Below are positions 12,901-23,561 of a stretch of 64,000 nucleotides of DNA, one piece after another (position 1 is the first letter of the stretch; each line of letters begins with the position of its first letter). Position numbers and translations under genes: made by a program. The stretch spans positions 47,499,991-47,563,990 of the forward strand of contig CM069597.1 of assembly GCA_035771175.1 (NCBI GenBank), read 5' to 3'. Origin of the DNA: Paratinospora sagittata (taxonomy: Eukaryota > Streptophyta > Magnoliopsida > Ranunculales > Menispermaceae). Under the pieces are notes generated by a model that ran no database searches, was not told the origin of the DNA, and saw nothing but the letters and a program-made list of their open reading frames with translations.

Positions 12901-15561
12901 ATATGAGTTCATCCTCATTTCCATAAGTGAAGTTTAAAAGTAGCTTGGCTTGTACATATATGAGTTCTCCCAAAAAAGAGAAATCACATCTTTTAAAGCT
13001 TAAATAATAGTTTAATAAGTTTGATAGATGATAATCCAACATATTTTATTACTAATATAAGCTTAAATAGTAGTTATTAAGCTTTAAAAAAAATTGGGCT
13101 ATTTAATGGGGGCCAACCCGACCCGACCTTAGGTCGGGTGGCATCGGGTCCAACCCACTACCACCCGACCTCATCGGGTCAGGTGGGTTAGGGGGCAAAA
13201 ACCCGACCCGATTTCACCCCTACTTGCGTTGCTTCGTGTCAGATAGTCCTAGACTTTGGTATCGCTGGTTACATTGGGGCGAATATTGGTATAACACTTC
13301 TTTTCATACTGCTGCAAATATGACTCCTTTTCTTACTTTGTATGGCTGCTCCCCTCCTCCATTGGTCTCATATAGTAAGGATTCTACAGTGGTGTCAGCT
13401 GTGGATCAAAAGTTGCGTGATAGGGACAATGTTTTGATTGATCTTAAGGTTAACCTCTCTCGTGCGCAGCAGCTTATGAATTCTCGGGCTGATGGTAAAC
13501 GTCGGGATATTCATTTTGTGTCGGGTGAGCTGGTGTTTTTAAAACTTTGCCCTTATCGTCAACGATCCTTGGCTTGTCATAGGAATGAAAAGCTGGCACC
13601 TAGATATTATGGACCCTATGAGGTTTTGGAAAAGCAATATTGGTGAGGTGGCGTATCGGCTTCGCTTGCCTGCTACTTCTTCCCTCTATTCGGTTTTTCA
13701 TGTGTCTCAGTTACGACGTGTGATTGGATCATCACATACACCTCAGTCCTTACCACCGGAGCTTAGGGATACACTTGGAACTTCAGGTGGTACCGGAGGC
13801 AATCATGGGTGTGCGCCCGCATTTTTCAGCCTCTTCAGCAGCAAGTCCTGATGTTCTTATTCGTTGGCGTGGCCTTCCAAGTTCAGATGCTACGGGAGAG
13901 ACTTTTGACGCCATCCGTTTTCAATTTCCTGATTTTCACCTTGAGGACAAGGTGAAACTTTAGGCGGGGGGTATTGATAAACCTCTGGTGCATTTCACAT
14001 ATGTTAGGCGGAAGGGAGTACGAAAAGAAGAGGCGGCAAAGGCTTTCAATGATGGAATTGAGGAGCAGCGTACGTGAGTAGTTAGTGAGGGGTAAATGAT
14101 ATAAATAGGGATGGCATGTAATATGAGGGGTGGTTGAGTATTCTCTTGTAAGGAGTGGCAGAGCACTCGAAATCTCTGTATTTTGTTCTTGCACTCTTGT
14201 ATTCTTTCATTCTTGGGTCCTTGGAGGATTGCAATTGGAATTCTCGTAAAGGATTACTGGGTGTTTCTTCTTCTATTTGAAGGATTAATGCATTCATTCA
14301 TTCTCTGTTTTCTAAACAATTTACATCCCAAAATATGATTCCTATCAGCATCCAACATGTCTTCCCATAAGGATACACTAGGTTGCCGAATTCCATTATA
14401 AAATAAAGTTTATCTCTATGAAATAAGAATAATTTAGCATTTTCTTCTTGTTAGTCCACCCAGACAAGAATATATGCTTGCTGAAAAGTGGAAGCACCTT
14501 GGAATGGGATACACGACCTACATTCCTAACCAACCGCAAAAGAAAATTGAGAGAAACGAATAAAAAGATATAATGAGCTATGAAGCTTTTGATGGCTACT
14601 TGTTAATTATGAAATATATTACCTCTTAGAAATTCAATTGCTCCATCAAGTACGAGGTTCAATAACTGATCATATCCTTTTAAAGTCCCTGTCACTGTAC
14701 GAGAGATGCAGTAAGAAGTTAGTTACCTCATATGTAATAAAGAACATATTCCAATTACTTCAAAAAAGACATGCTAACAGCTTTAAAACCTAGTAATAGT
14801 GTGATGTAGGACAAAAACAGGAGGGGATTGGATTGAAAGAAAATTGCAAGATTGATAGTTTTGTGTTGGGAATGGCTGTGGAAAATAGAGGTGAAGAGTT
14901 AAGAGTAGAAAGATAGAAGGTCTAGGAATCACTCCTAGAAAACCTTGGCATCACACCTAAGGTTGGATTGTATCACACAAACCCAATAGAGAAAAGACTC
15001 AAATCTGTAACTTTGTTCAATGCTCCAAAAGAATATTACAATCCTATTTATAGACTCTTACAACACAAAAGATCAAGACTCATCAATGATTCTTGGAAAA
15101 CACAAACATTAAAACTCTAAGAAATCTACCAACCCCCTAGGAACTCTAAGTATTCCATGGAAAATCTAAACTCCATAGGAACACTAAAATAGTTATGACT
15201 ATTATTTATTTTATCTAGGAAAACTAAGGACACTTAATACTTCTTGATCAAAGAACCAACTCTTTGACTTTCATCTTGACCAACTCCTTGGTTGCACAAC
15301 TTCATTAATAAGGAAAACTATAAAAGGTCACAACTAGCTCCACCATCTTCTAGAGAATCCCAAATCAGAATTTGTGCCTTAGATTTTCTTCCTCTCCTTT
15401 GATAAACCTTTTTTATATTTCTGCCACTTGTCTACTTCATATTGTTGAAGGGGGAATAGTTAAAATAGGAAAAAGTGAATCAACAGACAATTCTATATCT
15501 AGCATTGACCAAAAAATTGCTGTCACTTATCTAAAATGCACAGATGCAAATATCATCATGG

Positions 15562-15592
<31 letters not shown>

Positions 15593-17855
15593 TTCCTTCA
15601 AAGTTAAGAAAAAAAATCAAAATAACTCGCAAATCAAATGATTGGAATTTTTTTTTTTTTTTACTTTCCAAATGAAAAGCTAAACAAAAGTAAATGCTAA
15701 CTTTGCTATTTAGCAAACAATGTCCCTGAAGGTATTAGTAGAGATTGAAGCTCAATTTCATGTAAAATAGATAGGAATAAAAAGGAAGAAGAAGAAAAAG
15801 AAAAACTGAAAAAGATGTACAAAGACTAACCAACAAAGGGTTGGGAGAGTGGTTAGGTGCAAAGCACCTAAAATCCACCTCAAGGAGAGGTCTCAGTTCG
15901 AGTCTATGTCTTCCACCATTTGTTTGCCACCGGTACTATTGGGTTATGTCTGGACCCATGAGATTGGTGGGGAGTGGGGTCCCCGATACCCATGATCTCC
16001 AAAAAAAAAATGATGTACAAAGACTACAATACTCAACAAAGCCATTCCCAATTACATAGAGTCTATTACATAAATCTAGTTACTCACTACTCTCTATCAA
16101 GGGAAAAAAAAATTATTATGATATCCATGAGTTTTACAAACTCCAATATTGACCAAAAAAGAGAAGTGCAAGTAAGGTACAGATTTAATATATTATTATA
16201 CTTCAAAGATTGATAAGGAAGCAAGAGGTAGACTTATTAGAAGTCAAATACATTAAAAAATAATAATAAATAAAAACAAAAACCTCAGTTGAGCAGGTTT
16301 GGTAAACAATGCACCATGCACTTGAGTTGAGCATCTTGCTTCAATGCACATGCAGTCTTGCAGCACAGCAAGGCAATGAAGGCACCCAAGCCTGCTTCAA
16401 AGCATGCTAGAAGCATAACTTTCATCATTTCACCCTAACTTCTGCCATTTTTTCCTCCACCTAGGGTTTTGCACAAAACCCAACCACCCCAACCAAAACA
16501 AATTGAGTTCTACCAGCTTTGAACTATGTGTGCAGATCAATTGAGTTTAAAAATGAAGAAGTCGAAAGATCTGGTTCGATATTGTGCTTAAGAACTTTGT
16601 GATTACAATTTGATTCACATAAAACACATCAGAATCATGAAGGTGAATCAGGGACGCGAATTGGTTCATATTGTATACTTCAGTCATGAATCACCCAATT
16701 CACAGGTCTAACTCATTCCTCATTTTAAACACGTCCCTACTTCAGCTCAACACTGGGGTGCGTCTTTTGTAATGCTAAGCTTTTTTCTGTAGCTGTATAA
16801 CAAATATAATATGTAAATAACTTGACCTTAGTTAAGTGACATCATTATGCACTCAAACAAAAGCTTTCGGTAACTCCAAGTTGATTATAATCTCCACAAA
16901 AGTAAGAAGTGTGTTCATCAGAATAATCAAACAACTGTGAAGTTCATGCACCCAAGTATTAGCAAAATAAATCTCAAAAGATGGTTAACTGCACTACCCT
17001 TATTCCTTAATTAAAATATAGAACTCATTCCACATGAAAACTGTGTTCAGTTTCCTTCATCGGCTTTTATTTTCAAATGCTTATTTTTTTATTTATCAAG
17101 GAGACCCAACTCACCTTGTCTTCCACCAGTAAGCTTGACTTGGACACCCTTGTCAACAAACTTTGCCAGATCTAACACGGTTTCTTTACGCCCAGACTGA
17201 AACAACAAAACAGAACATATATATATATATATATTGAGAGAAAACAAAGAAATTATATTGAACCAAATAGAGCCAAAAAAAAAAAAAAAAAAAAAAAAAG
17301 AACAGTACAAGGAACATCAGGAATGCAATATAACCATGCATCGACAAGTAAAACCCAAACCCAAGAGTAATCTACATACAACTAGCCCAATTTCTACACG
17401 AACGACCCACTTAGCTTAGAGCAAAAGCAACCCAATTACAAGCATACCCACCTAGCCTCTTCCCAAAGGCAAACACAATCCAAAGGGCTACCTACAAACA
17501 CTCTTCCATTACGGTCCAGCCATAGGGACCACAACGTTGCGAAAATCAAAACCATGGAAACCTCTTTGGTCCTCTCAGAATGCTGAGGGAAGTGAGCCAA
17601 AAATGAGCAATAAAATATGAAATCGGGAAGAAATTGAAAGATGTGACAAGATTTAAGAAAGTTTTCACAAAACAAATAAACAAATAACAAGAAACGTAGT
17701 GAAAAACACCACCAGCCCTCAGTGTTTTTAAACACTAAGCCACGCCTTGTTCATGAACAATTCAATATAGGCATATAAAATAAATAAACCAGCTCTAAAA
17801 AAAAGCAAAATTTACAGTAAATAAGATATTGCTAGGTTGAGCAACAATATACCAT
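6991..17855 (-). CDS. LSM7: LSM7, Sm-like protein of the U6 snRNP / LSM1-7 complex
   Basis: Five coding exons: 17855-17853 (ATG only), 17196-17115, 14694-14623, 8207-8155 and 7083-6991. They total 303 nt and encode 100 residues; Arabidopsis LSM7 has 99. Visible are [20 protein letters not shown] (Sm1 start), [34 protein letters not shown] and [19 protein letters not shown] (Sm2). LSM7 is a subunit of the nuclear LSM2-8 ring on U6 snRNA and the cytoplasmic LSM1-7 decapping activator. The start codon is inferred: GGAATG|GTATAT at 17855 splices exactly to CAG|TCTGGGCGT, with an upstream noncoding exon beginning at 17914 after TTTGCAG. Intron 3 (14622-8208) contains a Ty3/gypsy element. Intron 2 holds a tRNA-derived SINE and a possible solo LTR. 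Intron 4 holds another SINE. Only 303 of about 10.9 kb are coding. Confidence 0.92.
7530..7690 (-). mobile_element. tRNA-derived SINE head in LSM7 intron 4
   Basis: Read on the minus strand, 7690-7600 has a box A-like TGCTGAGCTGGTTAGCACC and a perfect box B, GGGTTCAAGTCCC, about 30 bp apart, as in a tRNA promoter. The rest does not fold as a tRNA. The sequence toward 7400 (AGGGCCTATTGCCC and similar) probably belongs to the body, but I found no flanking duplication, so the 3' end is open. Confidence 0.55.
7915..7975 (+). repeat. LINE/SINE 3' tail fragment
   Basis: GCCAGCCAGCCTCATGTCAT followed by AAAGGCTTTGTTTTGTTGAG resembles the common plant non-LTR 3' end 'GCCGACC...GGGAAAAGGCTTTGTTG'. 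Related copies lie near 49040, 49450 and 55665. Confidence 0.35.
8667..9054 (+). repeat. 5' LTR of the gypsy element
   Basis: 388 bp, TGATAAACC to CCTATCA. It matches 13975-14347 along its whole length. It carries a 15-bp duplication in the TGTACTCTTGTA region that the 3' LTR lacks. Confidence 0.93.
9058..9071 (+). promoter_or_regulatory. Gypsy primer-binding site (initiator Met tRNA)
   Basis: TGGTATTAGAGCAG begins 3 bp after the LTR end. It differs from the usual plant TGGTATCAGAGC primer site by one base. Confidence 0.8.
9131..10130 (+). pseudogene. Gypsy gag remnant
   Basis: Open pieces read [20 protein letters not shown] and, in another stretch, [15 protein letters not shown]...[15 protein letters not shown] and ALAWVQWEE, a typical Ty3/gypsy gag (Retrotrans_gag) core. 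The pieces are separated by stop codons (for example near 9381, 9582 and 9790) and shifts. The first ATG lies just after the primer site region. Confidence 0.8.
10226..10849 (+). pseudogene. Gypsy aspartic protease region
   Basis: A 207-residue open piece contains [15 protein letters not shown], the retropepsin active-site loop with DSG. It is followed by [17 protein letters not shown], the conserved linker just before reverse transcriptase. A stop at 10847-10849 separates it from the RT segment. Confidence 0.85.
10918..11405 (+). pseudogene. Gypsy reverse transcriptase, frameshifted
   Basis: Motifs in order: [84 protein letters not shown]. The reading frame is lost at about 11310, just before the catalytic block: FFDDILIYS is encoded in a neighbouring frame. 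Several stops also precede this piece. No functional enzyme is possible. Confidence 0.9.
11406..12110 (+). pseudogene. Gypsy RT end and RNase H
   Basis: [36 protein letters not shown] (RT connection) and [18 protein letters not shown] (RNase H first Asp), then [20 protein letters not shown]. The typical NKAADALSR end is visible only after a shift near 12045. Confidence 0.88.
12114..13650 (+). pseudogene. Gypsy integrase split by a hAT MITE
   Basis: 12227-12837 encodes the zinc-binding HHCC region ([10 protein letters not shown] ... CEVCQRNK) and the catalytic core: [11 protein letters not shown] with the first Asp, [33 protein letters not shown], and [20 protein letters not shown]. The frame is broken at 12834 by a 389-bp insertion. 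The core's end resumes at about 13231 ([20 protein letters not shown]). Upstream at 12114-12190 the frame is also disrupted. Confidence 0.9.
12834..13222. mobile_element. hAT MITE nested in the gypsy integrase
   Basis: 389 bp with terminal TAGGGGTG...CACCCCTA and a perfect 8-bp target-site duplication CTTGCGTT (12826-12833 and 13223-13230), the hAT signature. It has no coding capacity. The subterminal zones are dense in CCCGACC / GGTCGGGT units on both sides, possible transposase-binding repeats. The central part is AT-rich. Confidence 0.93.
13585..13963 (+). pseudogene. Gypsy polyprotein C-terminus, chromodomain-like
   Basis: [20 protein letters not shown] followed, after a frame change, by [20 protein letters not shown] and [10 protein letters not shown]. 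The HPVFHVS-type motif and the WRGLP...AT.E block are the usual ends of chromovirus integrases. A G replaces the usual W in the 'AT(W)E' motif. Confidence 0.78.
13963..14347 (+). repeat. Polypurine tract and 3' LTR of the gypsy element
   Basis: GGCGGGGGGTAT at 13963-13974 is the plus-strand primer tract. The LTR runs 13975-14347 (373 bp) and ends CCTATCA just before the second GCATC duplication. Confidence 0.92.
14813..15345 (-). repeat. Possible solo LTR in LSM7 intron 2
   Basis: Read on the minus strand, this segment has a TATA-like TCTATAAATAGG (near 15055) in the middle and TCCTACATCA at its end, an LTR-like layout. No internal region, primer site or clear 5-bp duplication was found, so the boundaries and the call are uncertain. 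Confidence 0.35.
15829..16011 (+). mobile_element. tRNA-derived SINE with a 15-bp TSD, in LSM7 intron 2
   Basis: The element begins ACCAACAAAGGGTTGG, has a box A-like TGGTTAGGTGC and a box B-like AGTTCGAGTC, and ends in an A tail. It is flanked by a perfect 15-bp duplication GATGTACAAAGACTA (15814-15828 and 16012-16026), as produced by LINE-machinery retrotransposition. Length is about 183 bp with the tail. Confidence 0.9.
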
Positions 17856-17973
17856 TCCGGTAAGTAGCAGAAATGAAGAGCAACACCTACTAACTAAGAA
17901 CCTTCACCTACAATCTGCAAACATGAAACAAAAGATCAGAACAACAAAACTAATAAGAAACCCCCCAAAAAAA

Positions 17974-17978
<5 letters not shown>

Positions 17979-18030
<52 letters not shown>
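17979..18030. repeat. (GA)n run at the LSM7 5' end
   Basis: About 24 GA units after a poly-A stretch, read as (CT)n in the LSM7 sense. It lies in or just upstream of the inferred noncoding first exon. GAA and AAG runs follow at 18065-18080 and 18145-18170. CT tracts near the start site are common in plant promoters. Confidence 0.8.
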
Positions 18031-18210
18031 TCAAGCAACGAAGAAAAAACATTCGCTCAAATTAACGAAGAAGAAGAAGGAGTTACAGAAGCTCGTCGTC
18101 GAGCTTCGGTGGGTTTGGAAATGGCGAAATCGTCCAAAGATCGAAGAAGAAGAAGAAGAAGAAGAAGAATTACCGGGTTTAGGGATTTGAGAGGATTTGA
18201 GTCGGGTTAG

Positions 18211-19339
18211 GTTTACCCGGTTCCTTTGTATCCGACCCGAACTGTGTTCTGTTTAAGTACGTTGAAAACGGAAATCCGTTTATGAAAATAACTTTGACAA
18301 GAGTCGCGACATAAATAACTTACGGAAAATAAAATTCAAAAATATATGTTTTATTTATCATCAATTTAATCATTACTGAGTAGAATAGGAATTTAAGGTT
18401 GCCTTTGCAATTTAAAAATAGTTCCAGGTTGCCTTTGCAATTTAAAAATAGTTCCAAGTAAAACGTTCAAAATATGTTTTTAAATTGGACCAATCAAATT
18501 AATATTATTTTTTTCCCATGGCACCCCCAACTTCTTGGCGGTGCCACCCCCACAACACATATTATGATAGCTAATGAATAAAAGAGAGACATCTAGATGT
18601 ATTCATCATATCAATAGTGTTTGGTAAGTTAACTACTAGTTAAAGGTGTTCGAACCGGTTAAATTGAGAAACTGAACCAAACCGATAGACAATCAGTTCA
18701 GTTTGTAAGAGAAATCGGTTAAATTTACACACATTATAAAATCGGATTTAAAAGTAAATTGAACCGAACCCAACTAATTTGTAAAATTTTGCTTATGAAT
18801 ATTAATTTTTTTGAACATTATTAATGTAAATACGTATCATATGACCTATGCTTACTAGTCTTATTTGGTACAGCTTCTTTGTTTAGAATGAAAATTTATA
18901 TTTCCAAATGCAATGTTCAACGTTCAAATGCAAAAGCTTGTACTGTCTAGCTTTAGTAAAATGTCAATTTTTTATTTTTTATTTTTCCTGCAAAAACTCG
19001 TCGCATCTATATATGTTTGGCCCTAAGATCAGAGGCCATAATAAAATTCAAGTGAAGAAATAAGAAAACAAAGGAGAATAAATTTTATTTATCAAAACCA
19101 TATGATCAAATACATCATGATGTAAGCACTAAGTTACCCAAATCCACCAAAACATAACACCACACTAACACAAATAACGTTAGTGCATTTCCAGCCAGAC
19201 ACCATCACCAAAACCCTCTCAAATTCCCCATAAAACCAAAGCTCCGATCTCTTTATACATATAATAATATATATATATATTGCTTTCAAAGCGAAAACGT
19301 AACGAGACTCTCAGATCCTCTTCAAATACCCTCAAACCT
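18211..19339. other. Intergenic, with a truncated GGTT/AACC-rich element
   Basis: No gene. 18651-18790 contains AAAGGTGTTCGAACCGG, AACCAAACCG and GAACCGAACCC, typical of hAT-MITE ends in plants, but I see no second terminus. A 29-bp direct repeat (GGTTGCCTTTGCAATTTAAA and flank) lies at about 18398-18455. Confidence 0.45.
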
Positions 19340-19531
19340 CTACTGCCACAAAAGAGCAATCAAAGATAAGAACAGAGAAACGCAGATCATAACTCCAGAT
19401 TCCGCCAACGCAAACCCAGCTCCTGCGTCCATCGAAGGGGTAGGTGCGAGCGCGCCATCTTGCACACTCACAATACCGCAAAACAAAGCGAAGAAGAACA
19501 AAAACGCAACAGCAGCCCCAATTCTCGCCAT
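19340..19531 (-). CDS. Arabinogalactan peptide (GPI-anchored)
   Basis: Single-exon frame of 63 residues. MARIGAAVAFLFFFALFCG forms a signal peptide, probably cut near VSVQ|DG. A tiny mature region holds the AP and TP dipeptides (ALAPTPSMDAG) that would be hydroxylated and glycosylated. The C-terminus ICVSLFLSLIALLWQ is a GPI-addition hydrophobic tail. The length and layout fit AG peptides of the cell surface. Minus-strand TTATAAAT at about 19690-19697 is a plausible TATA box 160 bp upstream. I do not recognise the exact orthologue; the classification rests on architecture. Confidence 0.75.
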   Translation of the reverse strand: MARIGAAVAFLFFFALFCGIVSVQDGALAPTPSMDAGAGFALAESGVMICVSLFLSLIALLWQ

Positions 19532-20448
19532 TAATTATTAATTACTATTGATGAAAAAAACAACAAGAAGAAGAAGAAGTATACAGAGAGATTAAGATTC
19601 AAGAAAAATAAGCTAATTAGAGAAGAAGTAGAACTGTAGAAGTGTTTTTGTTATGGTGAAATTGAGAGGAAGAAGAAGAAGAAGAGTGAATTTATAAGGT
19701 TGTATGAAGAGATCAAAAATGGCTAACCCAGGTGGCTTGGTATTGGTTCCGACCGTTGGACCCACCAACGGCTAGATTTGCCGAATAATATGCCCGATGC
19801 CAGCTTTATTTTTTACTTTTTTTTTTTAGTTTCGTTTTTGGGGTCGGCGTGACGTAACAGCAATTATATCCGTTTATTCGCCGGAGGTAGCGGTGTCGCC
19901 CTCACAGTTTCTTCCTTCCAATAAATCAATTTTTTTGAAAAACCCATGGATCCTGTGTTCCCCAGTGCTCTTTTCTAAGCCGACTCCTACGCTCCTTGTC
20001 TGCCAGCAGCGCTCGCTCTCCAAGGCTTGTGTTTGTGTGATTGTATCCGTAAGAGTAAGGGTAATGTCCCCTCAACTTATATTATTACTATACATATATC
20101 TCCATACACTAATCATTTTATTTACACTTTTAGGTATGTTAAAGCCAATAGTGAAATAATAGACCTCTTTTAATAATGACACATCATGGAATCAAACTCT
20201 AAAACTTTTATATAGAAATGATGTTGAGACTCAACCGGTTCTATTGAACCAATCACTCGTTATTTATCTATATATTTACTTATTGGAAAAAAGTATTTGT
20301 TGAAGTGATAAATTTTTTATTTTTTTTTAAACCTTTTTAGTTGTATCTCAAATTTTAAAAGAATTAACTAAGGATAGTCTAAAAATAACTATATTAAATT
20401 ATCTGAAAGGCTTGCTTTAATGATTTGAAATTGTGGAAGCCTAGCCAA

Positions 20449-20757
20449 CAAGAGGTTGGCATGGTGGTCACTACACAATATTTTGAGTCATGAGGTCATG
20501 AGTTTGAGTCGCGCCACAATCAGAAAATTCTAAATTATGCTTTGTTGTGATGGCTATAAGAAAGAGGTTTCGATTGCGAAAAAGTATCGTCTTGTTCGTG
20601 TTCGACAGATTACCAAATTCAATTGTCCTTTCTTTATCATGACAGTGGTCATGTGGTCCCTCTTTGGTACAGAAATAGGTCGGTCTATAGAATAGGTGAG
20701 TCAAATACCCTGTGAAAATATACTTATAAAACTTGTTTGTATAATCTCTAAAAAAAA
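20449..20757 (+). mobile_element. SINE-like element
   Basis: CAACAAGAGGTTGGCATGG starts much like the 15829 SINE. A box A-like TTGGCATGGTGG and box B-like GAGTTTGAGTC follow at tRNA spacing. It ends with A9 followed by TTGAGCTAGCC, an imperfect match to the left flank GAAGCCTAGCC. The box B is eroded. Confidence 0.55.
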
Positions 20758-21398
20758 ATTGAGCTAGCCTTAAATACAAATTAGTAGCAACATATAATTA
20801 AAAATATTGACTTTTTTTTTTTGAGATGTAAGGAATAAATTACACTTTTTTACATTTTATTTAATCTTTAAAAGATAATATTTGACTAAATATTTAAATA
20901 AATTAAGGCTAACTCAACTCAACTCAACTATGTCTCTTTCCTTTGTAAAGATATAGTGTATAAATTGAAAAAAATAAGCTAAATGCCCTTTTATAATACC
21001 TGCAAGAGATGGTGGCTGGTTTGCTAACAATCTCCGAGTTCTACCGGATCAAAAGCTCGGTTAAAGAATGTGGTGATGAGTCCATTTTAATTGGTGGAAC
21101 TTCACTCGCGAAGTCCCGTTCCGAAAGCAAACCCTTTTTCGGCCGACCCTTTAACCTCTTTTTTTCATAAAAATATGAGAATTTTTACTGACCTTAGGAT
21201 TCCTTTATAAAAGTATCCAACGGTAGTGATCTCATCCGTACGCCTTCTTTTCAAATTTCTATGCTGTGGTGAGAGGTTCCCTCCCAAGCCTTTTCATTTT
21301 CCACAACAAAAGAATTTGGACACATTTTATTTTATTTTATTCATCTATTTTTTTTAAGTATTGCTTTGGAGAAAGGAGTGTTATTGACAAATAAATAA

Positions 21399-21401
<3 letters not shown>

Positions 21402-21444
<43 letters not shown>
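21402..21444. repeat. (AT)n microsatellite
   Basis: About 21 uninterrupted AT units, preceded by AAATAAATAAAT. Confidence 0.95.
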
Positions 21445-21447
<3 letters not shown>

Positions 21448-21479
21448 GAAGAAATAAATTACAATGTCCTCAGGGTATA

Positions 21480-21720
21480 ATTGGGGTATTAGGTTCATCC
21501 TGACCCACTAATCCTCAAATCAATAGGATGAGACTCTCGTGGCATATTAATAATATAAACATCATTCAACTCACATGCAACACAATAGAAGCTTCCTCAA
21601 GACGGCTGCACTTGATCCTCTTACAATATGGTTTCATCTTACTTCTGTAATTCGAACCTACGATCTATGAGATACCCTTTAAGGTTGGCGACCAACTGTA
21701 TCAACACTTCATTGACTTCT
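21480..21720 (-). mobile_element. SINE-like element
   Basis: On the minus strand, GATACAGTTGGTCGCCAACC (box A area) is followed by TAGGTTCGAATTAC, a good box B. The remainder toward 21480 is not tRNA-like. No duplication was identified. Confidence 0.5.
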
Positions 21721-22357
21721 TAACAAATATACTCATGTTATGCACGTTATTTTATTAAATCAACAGGGAGCTACTTGTATTGAATGACTTTACAAGAATT
21801 CAAGGAATTTCGAGCATTTGTGTATGAGTCAATCTCGAGTAGCTTTTAGGTAATTTTCAAGTTAAAGAGTACTACAATAAACAGAAAATTTCTTTTTCAA
21901 TTGCAATTATATAAATCCGTTTTTACCACTCTAATTCATAAATTTTAGAATAAATATTTAAAAGTCGCTTTGCATAATATAAAGTTAATGAATATCAGCT
22001 CTTTAATCTATAGTTAAAACTTTGAGGGACCTTCCAGTCTAATAATTCAAGAACATACAAATTAAACGATAGTCATTCTCTAATTGTTAACAAAACTTAT
22101 AAGAGGAGCTATATATCTATGGGCCAAGATCTTTACACGGAAGGTTATTCCAAGTCATATTCATAAAAAAGCACACATGAACTTTGTATTTATATCGATA
22201 GTTCATAGATAGCGAAGTAAATGTTCAAAAAACAAATAGCTAGATCAACCAAGAAAAGAAATAGCTCAACGATTTAACACATAATAGGCGTTCACTATCT
22301 AAAGTTGTGTAGTCTCATTGGTTGCGGAACGAGTTATAAGCTTTGATTAAGGGACAA

Positions 22358-22666
22358 TGCCACACCTGAATTGTACACAGTACCCTACTCAGAGTGATGA
22401 GTACCCCGTAGGGCATACTCCAGTCATAATGGACCTATAATATTATTTCATTCCAGTACACAGCCCACTCAACAGTGTCTAGTACTCCCGTGATCATTTG
22501 TCTACACTATTCATGAATAGTGGAGACAAATGATCCCGGGAAGACATCCTTGTGATGACGGTATGGACCGGGATGAGACAATATTATGTAGTGTTATGGC
22601 TGGAGCATGCCCTGCTGGGTATTCATCACCCTGAGTAGGGGCACTGTGTGCAACCCAGGTGTGACA
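22358..22666. mobile_element. Foldback element, TG...CA ends, 5-bp TSD
   Basis: 309 bp starting TGCCACACCTG and ending CAGGTGTGACA, flanked by GACAA on both sides (22353-22357 and 22667-22671). The left and right halves are imperfect inverted copies almost to the centre, where CATTTGTC...GACAAATG and a central TTCATGAA close the hairpin near 22510. No coding capacity. A larger relative is at 47910-48585; they share CATAATGG.CC.ATAATATT. Confidence 0.8.
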
Positions 22667-23561
22667 GACAAGGTTTCGATTTCGAGTCCAAATTCGTTTA
22701 ATGCCTATGTGCTCACTTTGGGGAATGATAATTATCCAATATCGTGTATTATTTTCAACTCTATAATAATCTTGCCCTTGCAAAAGGATTAGTCCATAGA
22801 TTATTGTATGTTTTAACCACAATTAATCTAATCAACAAAACTCAGAAAATTTCATTCCTTCGTCCTCCTTGAACTCAAAATTGAGATTTACCTACATCAT
22901 CATTTCATATTAGTACTGTAACATTTCATTTTTCAAAGGAACCTTGACAATATAAGCCATAGGAATTGAACATACCTTCCTTTTCTTTTTAATTAACAAC
23001 TTAAATCTTCACATTATTTTGGATATTTTTCTTTCCACACAATAGATTATATTGCCTTTCATCAATATACAAAACTTTATAATCTATCACCAAAAGAATC
23101 TAAATCTAAATTAAATCATTTTCATTTAAATACATATTCAAACTTAATCAAAATGAGTTTAAAAATCTTAAAACATATTCAAATAATCTAAGCATGATAC
23201 TAATTTATTGCATCAAATCTTCATCATTTGTCCTATTGGGGCTGTTCTTAATCCTGAGCTGTTTGGTTTGCTGGAACAGCTGAGAGCCAATCATGATTTG
23301 CCCGACTAATACCTGTACGTTCCATTGCATGTGATGCCCACCACAGCAATGTAAATTACATGCTAGTGTTACCCATGTGACCCTCTTTTTAGTTTCTATG
23401 TCTTAATACACCTAAAAGCTGGAAAAAAAATATCATATTATGCTTATTTCATCTATTCTGTTCATCATGAATAACTGGGATCTTGTTTGGGAGGAAGCAG
23501 CTCCTACCCTTTTTGTTGAATGAATTATGTCTTCGTTTAAAATAAAATAAATAATAATCAA

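Larger units (their letters stand above)
8667..14347 (+). mobile_element. Ty3/gypsy LTR retrotransposon (chromovirus-like), decayed
   Basis: Complete 5.68-kb insertion in LSM7 intron 3, opposite to the gene. The ends are TGATAAACC...CCTATCA and the target-site duplication is GCATC (8662-8666 and 14348-14352). The order is 5' LTR, Met-tRNA-type primer site, gag, protease, RT, RNase H, integrase, chromodomain-like tail, purine tract, 3' LTR. The order PR-RT-RH-IN defines the superfamily; a [10 protein letters not shown] motif after the integrase suggests a chromodomain. The LTRs differ by roughly 4-5% by eye plus a 15-bp indel. Gag, RT and integrase are all broken, so it is inactive. A hAT MITE is nested in the integrase. 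Confidence 0.95.

Noticed and set aside
17923..18210. Plus-strand frame rich in Glu-Arg repeats
   Set aside because: It is a translation of the (GA)n and (GAA)n tracts at the LSM7 5' end.
20041..20159. Small plus-strand frame at 19893-20159
   Set aside because: Low-complexity hydrophobic translation without signal peptide logic or a homologous pattern.
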